64,000 nt of DNA from Xestospongia bergquistia (GCA_963965975.1 OZ014411.1:4201001-4265000); one strand, 5' to 3'; positions 33,589 to 45,193 are shown, counted from the stretch's first letter. Numbers and translations are program-made. The notes: generated by a model from the letters alone, not told the origin.

Positions 33589-33930
33589 GGTATGTTGTAG
33601 GCCAGCGTCTGTGTTGCATCATGACCTCTGAGGTGGTTATCAGCATACCTTTGGTAGGATATCCCTGTGGGACAGACTAGGATGTGGCTGATAGTCTCTC
33701 TTTAAACATGATGAGGCTTGGTATATTATTTGCGGACCTGTCTCTACTTGACATTACTAGATCACAGAATTCGAAACCCAGTGATGATTTGAAGTAAGGT
33801 CCAATACTCCAGCCAGGATTACCTTGTCTTTGGATGAGGCCACATAAGTGGTCCTAGCTAGCAATAGCAGGATACTAAGTAAAAGGGCCCACATGGTGAG
33901 TCATGTAGGGTCATTTGGGCAACACACATG
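33589..33930 (+). ncRNA. Diverged copy of the 346-nt structured element
   Basis: Clearly related to 44848-45193 along its whole length (GGCCAGCG, ACCTCTGAG, CAGCATAC, GACTAGGAT, CTCCAGCCAGGATTACCT, CTAGCTAGCAATAGCAGG, TTTGGGCAACAC). The long stem is kept by a compensatory pair: TATCAGC with GCTGATA instead of TACCAGC with GCTGGTA. A T7 run follows at 33933-33939. No TATA box is seen at -30, so this may be a dispersed or inactive copy. The UUCG hairpin is shortened to TACC-TTT-GGTA. Confidence 0.5.
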
Positions 33931-34061
33931 AATTTTTTTGCTTGTGTAATAATCTTAGCTAAATCCTTGTCTCTCTCAAAGACTAATATTTTAATATTGA
34001 TCAACATAATTATTGTATGTATTGTAGACATTTATGAAAAGATATGAAATAGCCAGACATC

Positions 34062-34101
34062 ATAACAACAACAATAATAATAATAAGAGAGAGAGAAGAG
34101 A
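34062..34101. repeat. Microsatellite
   Basis: AAC/AAT triplets followed by a short GA-dinucleotide run, just 3' of transporter G. Confidence 0.7.
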
Positions 34102-34232
34102 GTTAATTAATGCACAACGAAGTATGGACAACCTGCTGGAAACAGACACTGCTTGAAAATTAAAGTCAAATATAATAATAAGTAATAATATATATTATAC
34201 TATTACAAAATAGCATAAATTATGCATAATTT

Positions 34233-35777
34233 TCAGAATTTTTCATAATCCTCATGCTTTCGTCTTTGAAGAAAATCATTCTCATAATAATTCTCTGCAA
34301 TAATATTTGGATTGAATATGTCACCACGACTGCGCAATTTATACTTCTTGCTTAGTACAAGAAAGAGCAAGAGGCTTGTCAACATTACCATTGCATTCAC
34401 AGAGAAGATGTAAAACTCACAACTGGGTATCCAATCTTTCTTAAGATATTTGAAGACATTTACTATTATCCAACCAGTTGATTCATACAAACCTGAAATT
34501 CCAAAATAAACACCAATGAGAAGTCCTTTCATACTATGTGGTGCTTGAGCAAAGACAAATTCGAGACCACCTGCCAGAATTAAAATAGCTCCAAATGCTC
34601 CAATAAAGTTTGGTGCTAACATAATGTAAGTATTGTGTAGGTATTCATTCTGATTGCTTACATTAAATGTTTCTTCAAGTGAACATGTTTGATTAGAATT
34701 CTCTGTCTGTAGACTGAAGTACAAGTCTAAAGTGACATATCCAATTTTGCTTATAGTAGACATTAAAATGCCTAAACCAATTGTTTTAAGTATTGTTATG
34801 TGATATTGAAAGTATTTTTTGATAAGCTGATAAAGTGGTATGAGGAAGACATTTACTGAGTAATAAAGGAAGTAAGATGAGTCAAATAAGCATTGTCCAA
34901 ATGTTTGTTTTGTTGTTGCTAGTCGTCCAACAGGTATAGCAGGAAATGATATCATTGTAATAACAGTTACTAGTGGTAACATTCGAAGTAATGTTTTTAC
35001 ATCTTCAACTTCCTCCTCTAAGAAAGGTCCACCATATTTTTCTTTCCCTAAATCAATTCTAGAAGGGTGTGTTTCTTCCCAATAAGTTAAGGCAGAGCGC
35101 TGTACAGGATACTTGTTTTTCTTTGCAAAGATAAGAACATTGTATAATAACTTCAGAGGATTTCTTGATGGTATATACTCAATGAAATATCTCTTCAATG
35201 TCAAGCCAGAAATTATAATAATTTGTAAGCATACAAAATGACAGCAAATGATATAAATATCATACCTGGTATCTGATTGCACCAGACAACTTGTTAATAT
35301 TGTAAGTAGAAAACCTAGACTTCTAGACCACATAAAATACCAGACATACATACTTAATTGGTGTGAAGTTGCTGTGATGAGTTGGTCTGAGCCAAGCAAA
35401 AGATTGACTATAATAAAAGCCTTATGGGAAAGGACTGATATAGGTAAAGCAATGTACATTATTAGGTTGGACTCCTTGAATTTATCTACAACAACTGACA
35501 TGACAGCAATGAGACAAGTCACTGAAGAAGCCAATACAAGATTGAACATGGCTGTCTTGAAACGTCCAAATTTTATGTCTGCATAAAGACCAGCAACAGG
35601 AAGAGATAAATAAAAAGGTACAATTAAAATAAGTTGAAAGACATCTGAGATAAGATACTCTACTTTCTCATCTTTTTCTTTAATAGAAAAGAATAGTGAA
35701 GGAGTCATTAACTGTGATAGAACTAGCCATACTAGAGACAAAATGGCTGTTTTAGGAAATGAAGATAGGTTTGACAT
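34233..35777 (-). CDS. POT/SLC15-like transporter, copy G
   Basis: Intact, 514 residues, start MSNLSSFPKT. Keeps GLYADIKFGRFKT, GSDQLITAT, NPLKLLYN, the KYGGPFLEEEVEDVKTLL loop and EFVFAQAPHSMKG. The tail reads ENDFLQRRKHEDYEKF, again ending with a Y-x-x-F motif but with a changed juxta-motif region shared with copies H and J. One VEY residue extension occurs in the first loop (KEKDEKVEY). ESTGWIIVNV replaces LSTGWMLVNV, a marker of the right-hand subfamily (G, H, J). First member of the unit that also carries the beta-helix/TM gene. Confidence 0.8.
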   Translation of the reverse strand: MSNLSSFPKTAILSLVWLVLSQLMTPSLFFSIKEKDEKVEYLISDVFQLILIVPFYLSLPVAGLYADIKFGRFKTAMFNLVLASSVTCLIAVMSVVVDKFKESNLIMYIALPISVLSHKAFIIVNLLLGSDQLITATSHQLSMYVWYFMWSRSLGFLLTILTSCLVQSDTRYDIYIICCHFVCLQIIIISGLTLKRYFIEYIPSRNPLKLLYNVLIFAKKNKYPVQRSALTYWEETHPSRIDLGKEKYGGPFLEEEVEDVKTLLRMLPLVTVITMISFPAIPVGRLATTKQTFGQCLFDSSYFLYYSVNVFLIPLYQLIKKYFQYHITILKTIGLGILMSTISKIGYVTLDLYFSLQTENSNQTCSLEETFNVSNQNEYLHNTYIMLAPNFIGAFGAILILAGGLEFVFAQAPHSMKGLLIGVYFGISGLYESTGWIIVNVFKYLKKDWIPSCEFYIFSVNAMVMLTSLLLFLVLSKKYKLRSRGDIFNPNIIAENYYENDFLQRRKHEDYEKF

Positions 35778-36683
35778 AGTAGTAGAGTAGTTAGCTGTTT
35801 ATTCGCACAGCTGTTTATAAACCACCATAAGGACCACCTGTAAGCATATAGTATTTTATAATGTACACAGACTGATGGTGAAAATCGTCTGAATAGCTGA
35901 TTAAGTTTACTTTCAACTTAGTAGCAAATTATATTCCAATGCTTGACAGTTTCTTAAAATGAAGTTTGATGTTATGATAACTTAGATTTGGCAATAATAC
36001 ACAATGGCAACCTCTAAACCTTATAATTCAGACAATTAACCAAAAAACTATATTTCACTATAGTGTAATAAACTCGTAACTTAGACTGCATTTAGAATAC
36101 TAATTTTCCATGTTTGTTGAGGGCCATTGTTTGTAGCCAATGTGTTGTTTGGTATTTCTTTGTACAACACCAAATCCTTCTATTTCTACATAGCTTATTG
36201 ATTTATGTATAGTTGTTGCTCTTAGTCAATAAAGTTAGTCATCACTCTCAAATTACCACTATTAGTGACTTAACATTCTTTCATTTAAGGAAAATGTTAT
36301 GTACACATTCATATTTTTTATAATGTTAACATTTTTAAGGTTTTCTTTATTTTTTGATTCAAATTCAAATAGTTCCTGTAGTGTGCCAACGTGTTGTATT
36401 ATTGTATGTAATTTTTGAAACCAACAAATGAAATGGACCCGCATATGACAAAATCATCCTATCTCACTTTAATATACAATGCATACTTATAACTATGTGT
36501 ACATATATCTATGCATACAATATTTTAGCATAGTACTACTTGCACTCATGAAGTGTTATATTGCACATCTGTTGCTTAGTAATCAATAATTACATCACAT
36601 TTAATTTGGGTATTGAGTCTTGATTCCTTGTAAAAAGGACCAATCAAATAATTTAATCAATATGTGGTTATATAAGTTGCAAT

Positions 36684-36819
36684 AAAGTAATCATAATCTT
36701 GTTTTCATTCCTAGCATCATATCAGATTGACTAAGCAGTCAATCTGATGGTATGTTAACAATGTTTAGTCAATTTGATAGGATATTTTTAAAATGAAAAT
36801 AGTATGGTGTATACTTAAC
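36684..36819. mobile_element. Palindromic MITE, family 1
   Basis: Arms with TTTTCATTCCTAGCATC and a degenerate complement around a CAGATTGACTAAGCAGTCAATCTG hairpin; same position relative to the transporter as in the other units. Confidence 0.55.
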
Positions 36820-36897
36820 ACAAAACCTGTATTATATGCTGCTTACTCAATGATGAATTTCTATGCTTTTTATTGGGAATTTGATTTGAATATAATA

Positions 36898-37131
36898 TGT
36901 GACCTGATTTGCAAGAAGGGACCACTTCAGTCAAAACGTTTGTGAGCTGATTTTTGAAAAGAGACCACTGTTAATATACCTAAAAACAGTCTTGTATATA
37001 TACAGTTACAATGGATAGTATAGTGCATCTACGGCAACTGTTTTTTGAGTTGCTTTAACAGTGGTCTCTTGTCACAAATCTGGTCAAAAATGTTTTGCCA
37101 GAAGTGGTCCCTTATTGCAAATCAGGTCTCA
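36898..37131. mobile_element. Palindromic MITE, family 3 (TGTGACC ends)
   Basis: About 234 bp, TGTGACCTGATTTGCAA at the left and TTGCAAATCAGGTCTCA at the right, nearly self-complementary throughout (GGACCACTTC/GAAGTGGTCC, GAGACCACTGTTAA/TTAACAGTGGTCTC). TA flanks both ends (36896-36897, 37132-37133), as for Tc1/mariner-type target duplication. Copies without the element (near 3722 and 10057) show the empty site. Confidence 0.7.
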
Positions 37132-37562
37132 TAAACTATCCAACAATTGATTCAACCTATGAACATATATAAGTCACTGTTTATAGTCTGAGGTCAACTT
37201 GTCAATATAACATTGTAATATTGACCAAAGTTCGCTTGTCTATTTAAAAAAACAATATAATCATTAATGGAATACATTGTTGCTTAGTACTTTCATGCTG
37301 ACAGTATGTATTATGCATAATTAGCAACAATTATCTTATTGTGTGCCTATACTAAACTGGTAGACAATGAACTATATGCCTCTAGTGATTTTAGAGAATA
37401 AATTCATGTTGTAGGATACAAAACTATGATAGATAGACAGATAATCATCATTTATGTATCCCCTGTCATTTTATTACATTACACACTGACCAAAGAGTAA
37501 TAAAGGTTAGAGAGTAAAGGTAAGGGATACAGACAAGTTATGCGACCTTCACACCACTCGAA

Positions 37563-37740
37563 GATTAGTAGTGGGTATACAAAGAATATAGATTAAGAAA
37601 TGTATTCTGAAGTTACTTGAATTAGTAAATACAGGAATTTTTAAGCCCAAAAAATGATGACATCTGTCATAATTTTGGAACTTTAAGGTACACCCTACCT
37701 TTTATTCAACCTAACATTATTGATGAAAATATTGCCATAC
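37563..37740. mobile_element. MITE family 4, right arm deleted
   Basis: Left arm starts GATTAGTAGTGGGTATAC and runs through AAGCCCAAAAAATGATGACA. The complementary right arm present at 48890-48984 is missing; homology resumes directly at ATAATTACTGA. Confidence 0.55.
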
Positions 37741-38088
37741 ATAATTACTGAGTGCAATCAAATTAAATGTTTGTTTTGTGTGATGTGATTTTTATAATAA
37801 GTAGTTACCCATTGAGTGCCATAAGAAATGACCTCTCACAAAATTGTCAAATGATTTGTCACTATATGTACATAAATATTAACTGTTTTTTTATGAAGGA
37901 AAAGATAAGTTTATCATAAATACCTATTAACAAAAAATAGCATAGTAAAATGAACACTAATTAACATTTGAATAAATCAATTGTAAAGACAGTATAATTT
38001 CCTTATTTTCAGTACTAATGCAGAATTAGAAGACAAGACAAGACAAATACAAGTGACATGAAATCAGTAAATCTTGTCAGCATGAACA

Positions 38089-41000
38089 CTAATCATCATC
38101 AAATAGTAGTGTTTCTCGTCTCATTCCTAATGACACCACTGACACTGAACTAGTTTCACATATTAAAGCAGGGGATCCAGGACAAGTTAAAGGAGTATCT
38201 GTACCATCAGTAATAGGATGTGGTATATGCTTCTTAAATATTTTCTTGATTTTTGTAATTGGTTGTCGTAAACAAGACTTTAACAAATGATCCCAGACAT
38301 GATAAACTATAATACCGCAGAACACAACAAATGATAATGATACTAAAACAATACTTGATGTTTGCCTTGACTTTGACTTTTGACAGGTTTGTATGTTCAT
38401 ATAAGACATAAACATGAGATTTAGAAGAAATAACATTTCCAGACAAGCCAAAGGTATATGTCGATAAATTCCCTTCAGTAGGAAGTACATTGATACAATA
38501 ATGGTTAAACAAGATGTTAATACATCCAAGCTTATAGTTACCTTGGTATCTAGAGACACAACCAGTGCTAAGACAACACGAACTAATAGTAAAAATCCAG
38601 TCCAAAAACGACACTTGTCCTTATATGGACCACCATATGCATCAAAGAAAGGCTTCATGTATGTTGACAACTTTCGACAGCGGCACATGTATTTTGACAG
38701 AGGTCCTTCAAACAATGGTATTGTGAGAAGGTAGAAGGTATAAGGAACAATTAGTAAAATGATTACAGTGAGTGAGAACAAAAACAATGGTAAATGACAA
38801 CCTGTCAAATATTTGACATTAGCATCAATGTACCACCTTAGTAATGTGACACTATTATTACTTTCACATTGAATATTGGTGTGATGGAGGACCTGGAATA
38901 CGGTACGTATCAGTTTGGTATAAGAGAGAAGTATCATGGTGGATAGTACTTGAATTGCTTGTCTTCCTACAAGTCGAACCACTTTGCTAGAATATCGTGA
39001 CAATATTATGATAAGTATTAAAATAAACCAAACATATGCTGGAAAGATAAACTGAAGCCATGCCTTACCACAAGAGTCCATACCATAAAAAAACAAGTCT
39101 CAATGCCCAGATCTAGATTAAGCCAGGAAATAAACTGACTAAGATATGAAATGGGACCATCAGGAAAAAAGATGGGTTCATACATTTTAACAACATTAGC
39201 ATAGAATATAAGTCCATTGATGGTACCCACAGACACAGTTAAATTTAAAACAACGACAAAAGCTATCAGTGCTATACCAGCCACAGCAAATAGAATAATA
39301 AGTAGTACTAAGTAGTCATTATTACATTGTCCACATTGATTGGAACCTAACATGAGACTGAGTCCTTTAGTACATTGTCCACAGAGTATACCAGACCTTT
39401 TGTGAAGACATTGAGGATCAGGAGAGGTGACTTTAAAATCAACTTTTCCGTTATTACAATAATCAAAAGGACACCTTGGATGTACAATAAGACAGTCTGA
39501 GTCATTTTTGTAACCAATCCACATATCACCATCTCTAGTTATAATTTGAGTATTAATATCACAAATTACTGAAGGTGTGTTTAATTCAGATCTACAAATA
39601 CATGTGTCATTTACCAATGGGAACCCAGTTGGACAGGACTCAATGCTAACTTTTACAACTTTAGCTCTTGGGTCAGATAAAGGTTTAATTGAGCTTTCTA
39701 GAGTTACAGAGATCTCTGTTGCATTTACTGATTCAGGATTTGCATATACTTTGAAGGTTACATTGGTACAGCTTGCATTTAGTCTATTTTTGGCAGTTTG
39801 CACATTGGATGAGCTTTCTGATGTTACCAATTTTATTACACCCTCTGTTAAGCCATCCTTTATACCAACAGTAGCTAGTGATATTCTGACGTCAATCCCA
39901 GGCATTGCCATTATATTAATGCTTGAAACTGAGCAATTTTGTTTGTTTGATTCACAAAAACATACTTGGATAGGATCTGATGACACTGCTGATGGACCTG
40001 TCTGTGCAGGGTAGTGAAAAAGAGTATCAAAATTGAGTGTATTCAAACAATCATCAATTTTACCTCCATACAAGACGTCACCAGATATGCCAGCTGTATT
40101 GTTTACAAAATATAATACAGAACTATTATAAGGAGAATGAGAAGTAATAACTTTAAAGGAGCAATCAGTGATGAACTCTACAAATACTTGTGATACAAAG
40201 ATTCCTCCTCCAGACTCACTAGCATAATTATTAACAAATGAAATAATTGCTTGCTGTTTTATTAATAATTGGGAAGATTCATATAAGGCAATGCCTCCAC
40301 CATAAACACCTGAATTGTTTACAAATATGCTATATTTACCAAATGTTAATTGGCAATTGAAACCTACTAAACCAGTTGTGTTATGATTACTAACTTCAAT
40401 TTGGTCAAATGTAACATTATCAGTGTTAAGTAATACTATAGCTGATTGCAAATTATCAAGCTTATTGGTTGCTTTATTAAAATGAAATATAACGTTAGTA
40501 AAATGAAAGCTAGTTTTTGAAGTAGCTCGAGAAGCGAGGACACACAGACCTGATCCACCGTATGCAGAATTGTTGTATATTGTGCAATTACAAACCTTAA
40601 TACTACTACATCCACTATATGAACAAATGTACACACCTCCTCCATCATACTGAGCAATATTATTGTATATAGTGCTGTTACAGAAGTCAACATTACTATG
40701 TCCACCATAAGAACAAATATACATGCCTCCTCCATCATACTGAGCAGTATTGTTGTACATAGTGCAGTTACTAAACTCAACACTACCATTACCATACAAT
40801 CTAATGTACACTCCTCCTCCATTGTGTTTGGGAGCATTGTTGTACATGGTGCAGTTACTAAACTCAAGATTACCATTGCCATACAATCTAATGTACACTC
40901 CTCCTCCATCATGCTTAGGATGATTGTTGTACATAGTGCATTTACTAAACTCAAGATTACCACTTCCGTATGATCTAATATATACTCCTCCTCCATTATT

Positions 41001-42011
41001 CTTAGCAGTATTATTGTATACAGTGCAGTTACTAAACTCAATACTACCATTCCCATATGATCTAATATATATTCCTCCTCCATCATGTTTAGCAGTATTG
41101 TTGTATATATTGCAATTACTAAACTCAATAATACTATTCCAATATGATTCAATGTATGCACCTCCTCCATCATGCTTAACACTATTGTTATAAATAGTGT
41201 AGTTATTAAACTCAATACTAACACCTTCATATAAACTAGTCTCTGTTACTCCTTCATACAAGGCAAAATTATGTGAAAATGTGCTGTTTTCAATGGTTAC
41301 CTTAGCTTCATTATAACATAGCAAAACTATGCCAGCTCCTAAGCCCAGTGTAAAATTTGATTTAACAATACTAACTCTGAACAATCTTACAAGATGGTCA
41401 TTAAAGAGTATCAATAGGTTCCCACCATAGAGCTTAAGAGCTCCATTATTAGCAAATGATGAATTAGAAATTAACACATCAAAAGCATTGTAAAGAAAAA
41501 GTCCGTAACCTGAACTATTCTGGATAGATACCTGATCCAATGAGACATTATAGACGTCAACAAAGAATAAACTAACATTACAATATGACTTCAAGTTAAA
41601 TGCACAGTTTGCTATTGTTAATGATTTCATAGCAACACCTTTACCACTAATAAACGCTATACCACCTCTGTTGTTGTCACTGCATGCTATTATTGAAGTA
41701 GATTGTATAGCTGTCTCATGATAACCTTGTTCTATATGACCCAGTCCTTGTAGTGTTATATTACTTACATTACTGATATTTAATGTACCTTGTAGAGAAT
41801 GAGTTCCCTCTAGAAAATAGAATATTGTGTCATTAGTAAAGAAAGATGTATAATCAGCAACATAGAAAGACAGGTTGTGACAAGGTAGGTCAGTAGGAGG
41901 ACAAGGTACCCCATTAGGAGCTACAGAGACATAATATTCAGAGGAAGTAGTATATCCACTGTAGATACATAGTATAACTGATATTGTATAATAGATATGA
42001 CACCAGTTCAT
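38089..42011 (-). CDS. Parallel-beta-helix ectodomain / Cys-rich / multi-TM receptor-like protein, copy 1 (1-nt frameshift)
   Basis: About 1307 codons if one base is allowed for. Order: signal peptide (MNWCHIYYTISVILCIYSGY), an N-terminal SVAPNGVPCPP segment, then right-handed parallel beta-helix coils including eight ~29-residue repeats (FSNCTMYNN...DGGGVYIRSYGNG), then a stalk with CICRSELNTP, CPFDYCNNG and SGILCGQCTKG..GSNQCGQC. About eight TM helices follow, with GPYKDKCRFWTGFLLLVRVV between TM4 and TM5, and a ~60-residue cytosolic tail. The layout resembles large sponge/invertebrate surface proteins with a TRP/polycystin-like or 7TM-type membrane part; function unknown. A run of seven A (plus strand, ~39087-39093) is eight in copy 2, causing a frameshift at CFFYGMDSC: two overlapping frames meet at 39018-39096. 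Could be real or a homopolymer sequencing error. Many N-x-S/T sequons. Confidence 0.75.
40560..41225 (-). repeat. Tandem ~87-bp coding repeat
   Basis: Eight head-to-tail copies, most 87 bp and the 5'-most on the plus strand about 90 bp, inside the beta-helix gene. Each codes a beta-helix coil with core SNCTxYNN and GGGxYIxSY. High similarity between neighbours points to recent expansion or gene conversion. Because the repeat length is a multiple of three, copy number can change without breaking the frame. Confidence 0.85.
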
Positions 42012-44444
42012 GATGGCAGTGTGTTCAAAACTGAGTACAACCAGAGTATGTAAAAAATACTATGGAGTGGTATTTGAGTTAAAATTCACTCTCTATAAGG
42101 TCTTGTTACTTCTAGGGATCTCCAAAGGAACCAACAGATGTTTATTAAAAGTTGATGAATCTTGAAGTAGATCTATGTCAATGATAGGTTAAACCACACC
42201 CTATTTGAAGAACTAGACAGAGATTTTAACAATCCTAGCAGAAGTAAGAGCGATATATGTTGATGTAACATTCAATAGAAAAGGTCAAACAAAATGAAAA
42301 AGCTGTCAATTAAATAATCTGTATGCCCACTATTAATCATACATGTTTATAAATTGTATTATTGACTGTGATCATTGTGAAAGATTGTTTTATGTCATGT
42401 GTCTGTTGTGATAAGTAGTCACATGCTAAGTAGGGTAAAAGATGACATGTAACTATTTGTAATTGTTAACTGTTTTGACACTAGATGTAAATAAACATGA
42501 AATGTTTGTTATGATAGAAAAGTTAACTATATAATTGAGAACCATTAGCCAACACTGACACAGAAACTAGCATATTGTAGCATTTAAAATAATTGTTAAG
42601 ATGGTAAAATTGTTATTATTATTCTTACAACAGTTGTAATATCAATGTGTAATAAGAAGTTGACAGGGGAGATAGAGTACCACAATAAAACTAGAAAATT
42701 AGATAAAATTATGACTAAGAAAAGTATGAGTACAACTCACATATATACAAGTACAGATGCAGGAAGTTACTAACTATGATGTCATAACCAATAAAATTGT
42801 TAATTAATACTACTTTCCTTTCCATTTAAGAGTTAACTACCAAGCTGAGGCATTATTAATAATTCAACATAACTGATTGATAGTGACCAGTCATCAAAAT
42901 TGTTCAAATTTTATTACTGTTTTTGACAAGTGTCTCGTCATAAAGTATTGGAGTAATGATATCATAATTGGTTTATATTTAGGGATATATTGGTAGTAGT
43001 ATCTCTTTCTACTTAATACGATAAGGATCAGCATTAATTGGAGGTTAATTAGGGTTAGTCATTAATTAGGGTCTACTGTTTGAGTTCTGGCTACCATAAG
43101 AACAATAATAGACCTCAAAGTGGTTGAATGTTATTCTGAGTTAGTCATGTTGAGTATATTAATGGTGCTTGAAGTAGTTTCTTAACTTCCTAAAAAAGAA
43201 AAGGGAGTTACTTCATAGTAAAAGTTTATTTTGGTACTCATAAAACAATACTGTTGAATGAATAAATAGATAGAAGTAACAATGGATGCATAAACGAGAT
43301 GACCATTGATGATTGAGTTTAAAATGAAAGATTTTTATTGTACATGTGAGAACACACTAGTGTCCTTATTTAATTATGGAAAAAACTGTAAATCACTTAC
43401 GTGCAAGGTATGGCAAATATAATTGCTTTTTTAAACACACAGAGGTTCAGATGTGTGACCAGACATTCATTATCACATTTATTACTAATGGAAGGCATCA
43501 AAGATAATGTTTGAATAACATTGGCATCATCTGCATTATAATTACTGATTAGAACACAATAAATTATACATGCACATGTACTGGCATACTCTAATTATCA
43601 TGTTAAGTTCACAAAGGAGGTCTTGCTAGGATCACTAACATGAGCTTCTCTCTTTCTCTCTTTCAACAAAGTATCTTAACAAAAGAAACACATCCTAAAA
43701 GAAATAAAAGCTTTGTTAACAAAGAAGTTAAACTAAACATCAGACTGATTTACAACATCCACCTCACATCAATCTATTCCTTCGCATTAATCATACCAGA
43801 GAGAAAATGAGATATCAATCATATCTCTACTGTCCTGATATTAAAACGAATAATATATAAATTGTAAACAATTAAAATAGATGAATAAGTACAATAGAGT
43901 TAAATGAATAAATACATTATTGCGTGACTATATATTTAGTATATATGCACACAGAAACATAATGTGAACAGAATGATGAATGGATAATAAGTTAATAAAC
44001 ATTTTGCTTCATATCGGATGTCATATTGTTTCTTTTCAATTTACATGTTTATTTATCTTTTACCTGGTGCCTCTACTAACAATGTATCGCCTACTTTTTA
44101 TGGCTGTGCGTAAAATGAATTTTCCATCTATTATTAATTGAAATTTGCTACTTGATTTTTTAAAAAATTAAAACTCTTGACTTCTATACTGATGCACAAT
44201 CTGTTCTTGGATGTGTTTATAATGTTGTTTATGACTATGCTGACAAACGTTACATAATACTGATGACATTTAGATTCACCATTATTAATCAATCATTTTT
44301 TTGTGACAGCATAAATTGCTAGACAGAGTGGCTATGTAAGAAATTGTATTGCATGTGTAGTTTGTACTAATATTAATTTATAATATTATTTTGATAAAGA
44401 TATATCAACATAATAAAATAATCTGCATCTTTTATTGGATGGCA
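42012..44444. other. 5' flank of beta-helix gene 1
   Basis: No gene recognised. 43640-43760 (CTTCTCTCTTTCTCTCTTTCAAC) and 44030-44350 are also found at 51120-51620 next to the truncated copy 2. A string at about 44340-44370 codes CIACVVCT, like the end of the short-chain collagens, and may be a scrap of one. Confidence 0.45.
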
Positions 44445-44816
44445 GTTTTCTGTTGACTTTTGATTTTGTATGCAAGATGAAACTTGTATTACATTAAGCT
44501 GTGTCCCATTGTTGATAGTGAATATTGGATATTGTAGATGTGTTCATCCAAATTATGCAAAACTCTTAAAACAAAAATTTTAAGTATGACAATTCAATAA
44601 CCATTATGTAGTTTCTTGTGAAGCTATAGGTTTCTAGTTGCTTATGAGTGACTTAACTTTAACTAAAAGTATTTGGTTTTAGTTATTTTAACAGGCTTTT
44701 TACTTCGTCAGTGCTATCGCTGACTGCCATTAAACATATTCACAGTTACCGTTAATGAGATTCATTACCGACAGGGTTGCGCCCCACAAGAGCACGAAGA
44801 CAAAATCTGCAGTACA

Positions 44817-44825
44817 TATAAAAGG
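44817..44825 (+). promoter_or_regulatory. TATA box upstream of structured element
   Basis: TATAAAAGG, 31 nt before the closing inverted repeat at 44848. The spacing is that of Pol III type 3 or Pol II promoters. The preceding GC-rich segment (GGTTGCGCCCCACAAGAGC, about 44775-44793) is conserved in the second copy and could hold a proximal element. Confidence 0.45.
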
Positions 44826-44847
44826 AAACGAAAACAACCTTGGATAG

Positions 44848-45193
44848 GTTGTGTTGTGGGCCAGCGTTCTACAATGCATCAGACCTCTGAGATGGTTACC
44901 AGCATACTCTTCGGAGTATCCGAAAGGCCGACTAGGATAGGGCTGGTAGTCTCCCTTTAAACGAGATGAGGCTGGTGTATTTGTGGTTCCCGGTTCCTGA
45001 ATGCGAAATTCCCTAAGAGCTGGAATCCCGTACGGCTGGTTTTAAGTTAGGGCGATGCTCCAGCCAGGATTACCTCGCGGAGACGAGGGTTACCAAGCCA
45101 GGTGGCGGTCCCAGCTAGCAATAGCAGGGAATCCTGGAGCCTAAGTGGAAGCCTGAGTGGGTGAGCGAGTAGGAATCGTTTGGGCAACACAAC
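44848..45193 (+). ncRNA. Candidate structured RNA element, 346 nt, copy 1
   Basis: GC-rich island in AT-rich DNA without a sustained open frame. Closed by GTTGTGTTG (44848-44856) and CAACACAAC (45185-45193). Internal helices: GGTTACCAGC with GCTGGTAGTC (44894-44903 and 44942-44951, two wobbles), ATACTC-TTCG-GAGTAT (44904-44919, a cUUCGg tetraloop), CC-GAAA-GG just after it, GGCTGG with CCAGCC (45034-45039 and 45060-45065), CCTCG with CGAGG (45073-45088) and CAGG-GAAT-CCTG (45125-45136). TATA box at -31 and T8 run at 45197-45204 suggest a Pol III-type transcription unit. No match to RNase P, MRP, U6, SRP or 5S RNA was recognised. The alternative is a MITE or SINE-like element whose ends are the inverted repeat. 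Confidence 0.5.

Larger units (their letters stand above)
35778..38088. other. Spacer between transporter G and beta-helix gene 1, with MITEs
   Basis: Transporter 5' flank followed by the 3' flank of the beta-helix/TM gene. Homologous to 47265-49336, 55141-57210 and 62212-64000. Contains three MITE-like elements listed separately. No gene recognised. Confidence 0.55.

Noticed and set aside
38501..38734. Plus-strand 77-codon frame conserved at 38501, 49749 and 57620
   Set aside because: Antisense to the conserved TM-domain coding of the beta-helix gene copies.
40436..41230. 264-codon minus-strand frame and plus-strand frames across the tandem repeat
   Set aside because: Alternative frames of the 87-bp repeat. 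The period is a multiple of three, so any frame stays open; the beta-helix frame has the signal peptide and motifs.
44848..45193. Structured element as tRNA, 5S rRNA, SRP, RNase P/MRP or U6 RNA
   Set aside because: No cloverleaf, no convincing A/B box pair and none of the conserved cores of those RNAs were found by eye.
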